Part shown: positions 1 to 4,397 of the stretch, one piece after another
Numbering within the stretch: the stretch's first letter is position 1
Layout of the letters: each line of letters opens with the position of its first letter
NCBI GenBank assembly: GCA_913064925.1
Contig: CAJYBN010000179.1
Location: 1 to 5,698 of the forward strand
From: an uncultured Peptococcaceae bacterium
Lineage (GTDB): Bacteria > Bacillota > Desulfotomaculia > Desulfotomaculales > Desulfallaceae
Direction: 5' to 3'
DNA length: 5,698 nucleotides
Made by a program: the position numbers and the translations under genes
Notes under the pieces: model-generated
What the model was told of the DNA's origin: nothing
The model's database searches: none
The model's input: the letters and a program-made list of their open reading frames with translations, nothing else

Positions 1-672
1 ACAAACGGCGAGCGCAACCGGCGGACCCTAAGCAGGGTGCTTGCCCAGCCCATTTACCGCGATGCGCTCATTAACGGCAAGTTTCTGGCAGGTATTTCCG
101 TCCTGGCCCTGATGGTTTTCAGCCTGGGGTTGACGGTGGCCGGGCTGGGCTTGATATTGATAGGCGTTCCGCCTAGTTTAGAAGAGATGCTGCGCATCAT
201 CATCTACCTGCTTTTTAGTGTAGTTTACATGGCTTTTTGGCTTAGCCTTTCCGTGCTTTTCTCATTATTGTTTAGACAGGCTTCTACTTCTGCCCTGGCT
301 GGTGTGGCCGTTTGGTTGTTCCTTGCCGTTTTTGCTGGTCTTATGGCTGGGATGGCGGCCGACGCCGTTTACCCCGTAACGAGCGAATCGCCGGCGGAGC
401 AGCACTTGGCTCACCAACGGTTGGAGCAGGCGTTGAGCCGGATGTCGCCAACTACCCTTTACGATGAAGCCACGGTTACGTTGTTGAACCCGGCAGTGCG
501 TACCACAGGACCCGTACTGTTGCAGCAAATAGTCGGCGCTATTCCGAGCCCCCTTTCTCTGGGACAAAGCTTGCTGCTGGTCTGGCCTCACATGGTGGGG
601 ATGATAGCGGCCACCATGGTTTGTTTTGCCGTAGCTTACATTGTGTTTATGCGCCAAGAAATCAGAGCGTAA
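1..672 (+). CDS. ABC-2 type transporter permease, C-terminal part (5' end outside the window)
   Basis: This is the membrane subunit of an ABC transporter, partial at its start. The frame is open from base 1, and the GTG at 37 is an internal valine: the residues before it (NGERNRRTLSRV) and after it (LAQPIYRDALINGKF) form the cytoplasmic element, rich in charged residues, typical of NosY-like ABC-2 permeases. In window numbering, hydrophobic segments lie at about residues 28-56, 65-92, 98-118 and 198-216. A soluble loop of roughly 75 residues (119-195) precedes the last helix, and the protein ends in the short basic tail MRQEIRA. The family uses a separate ATPase subunit to move a substrate across the cytoplasmic membrane; that ATPase is probably encoded upstream, and the substrate cannot be told. 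The stop at 670-672 lies 40 nt before the chosen sigma-factor start, so the two are probably co-transcribed. Family assignment is confident; the role is not. Confidence 0.85.
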   Translation, partial: TNGERNRRTLSRVLAQPIYRDALINGKFLAGISVLALMVFSLGLTVAGLGLILIGVPPSLEEMLRIIIYLLFSVVYMAFWLSLSVLFSLLFRQASTSALAGVAVWLFLAVFAGLMAGMAADAVYPVTSESPAEQHLAHQRLEQALSRMSPTTLYDEATVTLLNPAVRTTGPVLLQQIVGAIPSPLSLGQSLLLVWPHMVGMIAATMVCFAVAYIVFMRQEIRA

Positions 673-712
673 AATTACGTCTTTCCGCTGCCAGCAACGG
701 GGGGTGTTGGAC

Positions 713-1336
713 TTGGGGAAAAGGGAAGAGACAGCCGCCGTAAGAGAATTCGCGGCCGCCGGCGGTTCCGGCGCGACGGAAGATTGGCAGCGGGCCCACT
801 TGCTGGAATATCTAATGCGCCGTTTCGGTGACGATGTGTTAAGCTTGGCTTACTTTTATCTGCAAGATAAACAGGCGGCGGAGGATGCTGCTCAAGAAGT
901 ATTTTTGCGCGTCTACCACAACCTGGAAGAATTTAGAGGCGAAAGTTCGTATTTCACCTGGATTTACCGCATTACGGTTAATCTGTGCCGCGACCGCTTG
1001 CGCTCGTGGCACCATAGGAATATTATCCCTTGGGATATCCTTTGGGGCCACCGGACTGCTTCGCCAGCGGCCGGCGGAATCGAGGAACAAGCCCTGGATA
1101 ATGTGGAGGCGGGTGAGATAATGCAGGCGGTGCTTGAATTGCCCACCAAGTACAGGGAAGTAGTATACCTAAAATACTATAGCGATATGACGGTTTCGGA
1201 AATCGCCAGGGTTTGCGGTATTAACGACAGTAACGTGCGCGTCCGATTGCATAGAGCATACCGGATGTTAAAAGAGAAACTGGCACGGAAGGGGAACTGG
1301 CCGCATGGAAGACCGCAACCTGGAAAAAAAACTTAA
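713..1336 (+). CDS. ECF-type RNA polymerase sigma factor (sigma-70 family)
   Basis: This is an alternative sigma factor that would direct core RNA polymerase to a dedicated promoter set. With the TTG start at 713 it has 207 residues, normal for the ECF group. Sigma region 2 covers about residues 30-99, with the core-binding segment AEDAAQEVFLRVY (56-68) and the -10 recognition segment FRGESSYFTWIYR (74-86). A poorly conserved linker follows (100-137), then region 4 (138-190) with ELPTKYREVVYLKYY and a helix-turn-helix at about 160-181. There is no region 1 or 3. The start is uncertain: GGGGGGTG at 699-706 resembles a Shine-Dalgarno with 6-nt spacing to TTG 713. GTG 704 and TTG 707 are alternatives; TTG 641 would overlap the permease and add residues that do not look conserved. 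The last 32 nt overlap the next gene, a layout typical of sigma/anti-sigma pairs and suggesting translational coupling. Target promoters are unknown. Confidence 0.9.
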   Translation: MGKREETAAVREFAAAGGSGATEDWQRAHLLEYLMRRFGDDVLSLAYFYLQDKQAAEDAAQEVFLRVYHNLEEFRGESSYFTWIYRITVNLCRDRLRSWHHRNIIPWDILWGHRTASPAAGGIEEQALDNVEAGEIMQAVLELPTKYREVVYLKYYSDMTVSEIARVCGINDSNVRVRLHRAYRMLKEKLARKGNWPHGRPQPGKKT

Positions 1337-2030
1337 AGATCTCAAGGCCATTGTGCAAAGGGATCTGATGCGGGACTGGGGTTTTTCCGCGGAAATGCGC
1401 GCGAAGGTACATGAAATGGCCAACCCGGGCCGCAAGGGCGGAATTTCGGGTATCAAGGCCGCGGCGGCTCGTTTGCTGGCGGGGCCGTGGTTGCGTCGTC
1501 TGGCCTTGGTGGCGGCAGCCGCGCTGGCTGTGTGCGGCGTGTTCGCCGCGCTGAACGGGCAGCCGCGGGAGAACCTGCTAATAAGAACGGTAGAGGAACG
1601 GCAGGTGGATTTTGATGGCCGGTGGCCCCCGGATCTAGTGCGGACGGTGGAGATAAACGACAGCAGCATGGAAGGTACCGGCTACTTAACCATGATTTGG
1701 GCGGCCGACGGCGGTAACGGGTGGCATTTGTTATATAGTGCCCCTTGCCGGAAAAACAATCTTCCACTGCCCATAAAAACCGTGCACCTGACGGGCGGGG
1801 GCGCAAACCTGGTCCTGGTGTCATCCAAGGAGGAGCAGAGCGATTTATTGAATTACCGCGTGCTGGGGTACGACGGCCGGCAAGTAATTATATATTTAGA
1901 CCGGTCCTTCATCCCTCAGGGGCGCGTTGAAACGGGCCCGGGCTATGTAAAGGAAACGGGTGCCGGCAGCTACAGCATTTTCTGGTGGAGCGGTAATGGG
2001 TTTGAGGAGGAAATATTCCCGGACCATTGA
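1305..2030 (+). CDS. predicted membrane-anchored anti-sigma factor for the adjacent ECF sigma
   Basis: This 241-residue protein has a charged N-terminus of about 62 residues, one hydrophobic helix (about 66-84, flanked by LRR on the inner side) and a C-terminal domain of about 155 residues. By the positive-inside rule the N-terminus is cytoplasmic and the C-terminal domain external. That topology, with the 32-nt overlap of the sigma gene, is the usual arrangement of an anti-sigma factor that holds its sigma at the membrane until an external signal arrives. There is no HxxxCxxC zinc anti-sigma motif, and the only cysteines I see are one in the membrane helix and one in the external domain, so sigma binding would use another fold. 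ATG 1305 is preceded by GGAAGGGG (1287-1294, 10-nt gap). The external domain is rich in beta-prone segments and I do not recognise it. Function is inferred from context and topology; an unrelated membrane protein is possible. Confidence 0.6.
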   Translation: MEDRNLEKKLKDLKAIVQRDLMRDWGFSAEMRAKVHEMANPGRKGGISGIKAAAARLLAGPWLRRLALVAAAALAVCGVFAALNGQPRENLLIRTVEERQVDFDGRWPPDLVRTVEINDSSMEGTGYLTMIWAADGGNGWHLLYSAPCRKNNLPLPIKTVHLTGGGANLVLVSSKEEQSDLLNYRVLGYDGRQVIIYLDRSFIPQGRVETGPGYVKETGAGSYSIFWWSGNGFEEEIFPDH

Positions 2031-2051
2031 AAACTTATATTGAAAACTTAT
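2026..2051 (+). repeat. perfect 13-bp tandem repeat (two copies)
   Basis: ATTGAAAACTTAT occurs at 2026-2038 and again at 2039-2051 with no mismatch and no gap. The first copy contains the TGA stop codon (2028-2030) of the anti-sigma candidate; the second runs into the presumed -10 region of the LysR promoter. It is either a recent slippage duplication or a paired binding site. Confidence 0.85.
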
Positions 2052-2054
2052 TAT
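2027..2054 (+). promoter_or_regulatory. candidate SigA-type promoter for the LysR gene
   Basis: TTGAAA at 2027-2032 (5 of 6 to the TTGACA consensus) is followed after 16 nt by TATTAT at 2049-2054 (5 of 6 to TATAAT). The distance to the LysR start at 2120 leaves a leader of about 60 nt. The two boxes are partly built from the tandem repeat. This is a pattern match in an AT-rich patch, so moderate confidence only. Confidence 0.45.
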
Positions 2055-2072
2055 AGAAACAAAACAACATAT

Positions 2073-2092
2073 CGCCGGTGGCGGCGCCGGCG
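2073..2092 (+). repeat. GC-rich inverted repeat in the LysR leader
   Basis: CGCCGG at 2073-2078 is the reverse complement of CCGGCG at 2087-2092, leaving an 8-nt loop. No T-run follows, so it is not a convincing intrinsic terminator for the operon upstream. It could be a structural element in the LysR transcript or simply a GC-rich spacer. Confidence 0.3.
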
Positions 2093-2119
2093 GGCAAAAT
2101 TACAGCGGGGGTCCGGTAC

Positions 2120-3030
2120 ATGCTTGATCACCAGTTATTGATTTTCATGACCGTCGCGGAAAAAAAAACTTTTCCCGCGCGGCTAAGGAATTGAACATTT
2201 CCCAGCCCGCCATCAGCCAGCACATTCATGCGCTGGAGGACTATTACGGGGCTAAGCTGTTTGAGCGTTCCAGCAAAAAAGTGGAGCTTACCCAGGCGGG
2301 CTATACCCTGTATCAGTACGCTAAGGAAATAATGGAACTGCACAGGCTGGCTAAACGCGCCGTTTCGGACCTTGTGGACCTGGTTACCGGCAGGTTGACC
2401 ATTGGGGCCAGTTTCACCATTGGGGAGTACGTGCTGCCCCGTTTGCTGGCGGCTTTTTCCCGCAAGTATCCGGATGTTAAATTTTCCGTTACTATCGGCA
2501 ATACTGAATTCGTGCGCGAGCGAACGCGGGAAAGCGGCATTGACCTGGGGCTTGTGGAGGGGCTGGTGGATGACGCCCAGTTAATAAATGAACAATTTTT
2601 GGTAGACGAGCTTATTCTTGTTGTTTCCAAACACCACCCTCTTGCGAGAGTTTCCTCCATCGGCAAGCAAGAAATTGCTGATCAATTAAGGAACGACACG
2701 TTCATCATGCGTGAGGAAGGATCAGGTACCAGGTCCACGGTGGATAAAGTGCTGCAAAACCTCGGCATCGAGCCGGCGCACGTCATCACGCTTGGCAGCA
2801 CCCAGGCCATAAAAGAGGCGGTAGAGGTTAACTTGGGCGTTACCATGCTTTCCAAGTGGACGCTGAACAAGGAACTAAAACTGGGCTCCTTAAAGCCCGT
2901 GCGCATCAAGGATTACGATGTTACCCGGGGTTTTTATCTTATACAACACCGGGATAAGTTTCAATCCAAAGCCTGCGCCGAATTCACCAGGTTTCTTCGG
3001 GAAGAAAAATTGATTTCCATATTACGCTGA
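2120..3030 (+). CDS. LysR-family transcriptional regulator with an apparent frameshift in the HTH
   Basis: ATG 2120 follows GGGGGT (2107-2112, 7-nt gap) and begins MLDHQLLIFMTVAEKK, a standard LysR N-terminus. At the run of nine A's (2160-2168) the frame breaks: read straight on, it ends at TGA 2192-2194 after 24 codons. The rest continues in the -1 frame as NFSRAAKELNISQPAISQHI, the conserved recognition part of the winged HTH. Ten A's, or a -1 slip on A-AAA-AAA (2161-2167), give a normal 303-residue protein: HTH about 3-62, linker helix to about 90, effector-binding domain about 92-300. The domain has CysL/CbbR-like features (LTIGASFTIGEYVLP, FIMREEGSGTRS). Downstream coding is intact. The break may be a sequencing error in a homopolymer, a real mutation or programmed slippage; TTG 2191 is an unlikely start because it removes much of the HTH. 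No divergent neighbour reveals its target. Confidence 0.85.
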
Positions 3031-3067
3031 GTTAACGGCGATGGTGCGCGTTTTCATCATCTTGCAG

Positions 3068-3104
3068 AAACACCAACTCGATGGGTTGGTGTTTATTAAT
3101 TTCC
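3068..3104 (+). terminator. intrinsic terminator after the LysR gene
   Basis: AAACACCAAC (3068-3077) and GTTGGTGTTT (3085-3094) form a perfect 10-bp stem with a 7-nt loop, followed by a T-rich tail (ATTAATTTCC). It begins 37 nt after the LysR stop and separates that gene from ytxC. The T-tract is interrupted by A's, so efficiency may be moderate. Confidence 0.75.
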
Positions 3105-3157
3105 GGGCATGTAGGGATTAATTTTTGTTCATACTTGTAGCACGAATTGGCGGCAGT

Positions 3158-3184
3158 ATACCCGTTTTTACCGGTACATATAAT
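3158..3184 (+). promoter_or_regulatory. candidate ytxC promoter (perfect TATAAT; also SigE-like)
   Basis: TATAAT at 3179-3184 matches the SigA -10 exactly, but no good TTGACA lies 16-18 nt upstream. Read as CATATAAT (3177-3184) with ATA at 3158-3160, spaced 16 nt, it also resembles the sporulation sigma-E pattern (ATA, 16-18 nt, CATACAnT). Just upstream of the -10 sits the palindrome TACCGGTA (3169-3176). Which sigma uses it is inference. Confidence 0.4.
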
Positions 3185-3209
3185 TTTACATGGAAGGGAG
3201 TGAATTCGC

Positions 3210-4064
3210 GTGCACCAGAGTATTTCCATAGGTACCGCTCAGCACAAGGAATTGCTGAAGCATAAACTCGCCCAGGAACTGCAGTCCTATAAAAACAAGG
3301 GCCTGGATGTGCGGTTGGAGGAGATACCGGCCGGGTGGCTTACTTTTTTGCACTGTTCCGTGTTCGGTGCCAGACACGCGGAACCATTAAAACGCCAGGT
3401 GGCCGGTATCATTACCGACCTCATCGTGGATAATTGGGAAGATACATTGCTGCGGGATATCATCAGGCTTAATTATTATTATTTTGACGAAGCCGAAAAA
3501 GGTACCATTTATGATTATGCCCAAAAAAAACTGAACTTTAGCAAGCAATTCAAGGAAAGGAACAAATTGTTGATATTACAGAAGCTTGTGGAATATTTTA
3601 ACTCCAACAGCGACATAGTAATTGACGGTTTTATCCGTTTCCGGCTTAAGGAATACGTCAACGGGCTGCATGACGTGGCCGACCAGGCCGTGGATGATTT
3701 CTTAATGGAACGGGAACACAGGGAATTTATCGAACTATTAAGGTATTTTGTAGATATGCAAGAACCCCGGGTGGACCAGGTGAATATAGTTTTGCGCCCC
3801 GACGGTTCATTCCAGCTTTTCAATAAGGAAGGCCAGGTCATCAACAACGATCACTTTGAAGATTTTCTGTTGGGATTGACGGAAAGCGAAATAAATTACG
3901 AGGATTTGTTGATCAGCACGCTCATTACCATCGCCCCCCAGGAAATAAAGTTTCACCCGGGCAACAGCAAATTACCCGCCGGTACTATAGACACCATAAG
4001 AGATGTTTTCACCGGTCGCGTATTCGTCTGCCCGGGCTGCTCTCTGTGCTGGCGGGAAAAGTAA
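3210..4064 (+). CDS. ytxC: sporulation-associated protein YtxC
   Basis: This 284-residue protein matches the YtxC family in length (the B. subtilis member is about 280 residues) and in its place directly before thrS. GTG 3210 follows GAAGGGAGTG (3193-3202, 7-nt gap). Recognisable stretches are LNYYYFDEAEKGTIYDYAQ (88-106), the charged middle FRFRLKEYV (about 142-150), and the C-terminal LLISTLITIAPQEI (233-246). I see no signal peptide or membrane helix, so it is probably cytosolic. The family is annotated as sporulation-related in Firmicutes, but no biochemical activity is established that I know of. The tail carries Cys274, Cys277 and Cys280 in a CxxCxxC arrangement, which could bind a metal or form disulfides. 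Cys49 is the only other cysteine I noticed. Terminator 3068-3104 lies upstream and a separate strong promoter begins 13 nt after the stop, so ytxC may be its own unit. Confidence 0.85.
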   Translation: MHQSISIGTAQHKELLKHKLAQELQSYKNKGLDVRLEEIPAGWLTFLHCSVFGARHAEPLKRQVAGIITDLIVDNWEDTLLRDIIRLNYYYFDEAEKGTIYDYAQKKLNFSKQFKERNKLLILQKLVEYFNSNSDIVIDGFIRFRLKEYVNGLHDVADQAVDDFLMEREHREFIELLRYFVDMQEPRVDQVNIVLRPDGSFQLFNKEGQVINNDHFEDFLLGLTESEINYEDLLISTLITIAPQEIKFHPGNSKLPAGTIDTIRDVFTGRVFVCPGCSLCWREK

Positions 4065-4076
4065 TGCGGCGCTTTA

Positions 4077-4105
4077 TTGACAACGCGGGTGTTTCTAAAT
4101 ATAAT
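4077..4105 (+). promoter_or_regulatory. exact-consensus SigA promoter driving the thrS leader
   Basis: TTGACA (4077-4082), a 17-nt spacer, and TATAAT (4100-4105) match the housekeeping consensus in every base and in spacing. Transcription would begin near 4112, just upstream of the T-box leader, and 13 nt separate the -35 from the ytxC stop. Such a strong promoter fits a gene whose control lies in a downstream attenuator. Confidence 0.9.
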
Positions 4106-4115
4106 AATGCTGTAA

Positions 4116-4372
4116 ATTGCATATTTGGCAATGGTAATGATAAGGAAGAGTAAACTCCAACCGGTTCCCAGAGAGAAGGCGCCGGCGGCTGGAAGCGCCT
4201 TTGTACACGGGGAGTTGAAAACCACCTTTAAACCGCCGCGTTGAAAGTTAAGTAAACGCGGCCGGCCGGCGCCGTTAACCGCCATAAAGATAAGCCCGTG
4301 CGGCTTAATCAGGGTGGAACCGTGGGATTGACCAGTCTCGCCCCTGGCATGCGTGCCAGGGGTTTTTAAATT
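4116..4372 (+). promoter_or_regulatory. T-box riboswitch (tRNA-Thr sensing) upstream of thrS
   Basis: This leader RNA binds uncharged tRNA-Thr and then favours an antiterminator over a terminator. Stem I: GGAAGAGTA (4144-4152) carries the AGTA motif; AACTCC (4153-4158) pairs with GGAGTT (4211-4216); AGAGAG lies at 4170-4175; the distal hairpin pairs AAGGCGC (4176-4182) with GCGCCTT (4195-4201). The specifier-loop strand reads GAAAACCACC, placing the threonine codon ACC at 4221-4223. A next hairpin pairs CCGCGTT (4236-4242) with AACGCGG (4255-4261), and another pairs TAAGCC (4291-4296) with GGCTTA (4302-4307). The T-box core is AGGGTGGAACCGTG (4311-4324); its TGGA (4315-4318) would pair with a tRNA 3' end UCCA, and CAGGG (4310-4314) can pair with CCCTG in the terminator. 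Class assignment is firm; exact helices are hand-folded. Confidence 0.93.
4341..4367 (+). terminator. T-box attenuator terminator
   Basis: CCCCTGGC (4341-4348) and GCCAGGGG (4355-4362) form a perfect 8-bp GC-rich stem with a 6-nt loop, followed by TTTTT (4363-4367). Its left arm is shared with the antiterminator, which makes the two structures mutually exclusive. It ends 30 nt before the thrS start codon. Confidence 0.92.
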
Positions 4373-4397
4373 GTTTTTTGGAGGGGGTAAAGGTTTG

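Noticed and set aside
641..712. TTG 641 as the sigma factor start
   Set aside because: It overlaps the permease by 32 nt and has no visible Shine-Dalgarno; the added residues do not look like part of an ECF sigma.
265..1824. Reverse-strand frames opposite the permease, sigma and anti-sigma genes
   Set aside because: Their translations are low-complexity, rich in R, S and P, and resemble no family. The + strand genes explain the region.
2073..2092. GC-rich hairpin as a terminator for the sigma operon
   Set aside because: The stem is followed by CAAAATTAC rather than a T-run, and it lies inside the probable LysR leader.
2191..3030. TTG 2191 as the true start of the LysR gene
   Set aside because: It would delete 24 residues including the first helices of the HTH. 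AAGGAA sits directly against the codon with no spacing, while ATG 2120 has a proper site and encodes the missing residues.
3190..3231. Tiny ORF ATG 3190 to TAG, overlapping the ytxC start
   Set aside because: It is 13 codons long with no upstream ribosome binding site, and its first bases are themselves the Shine-Dalgarno of ytxC.
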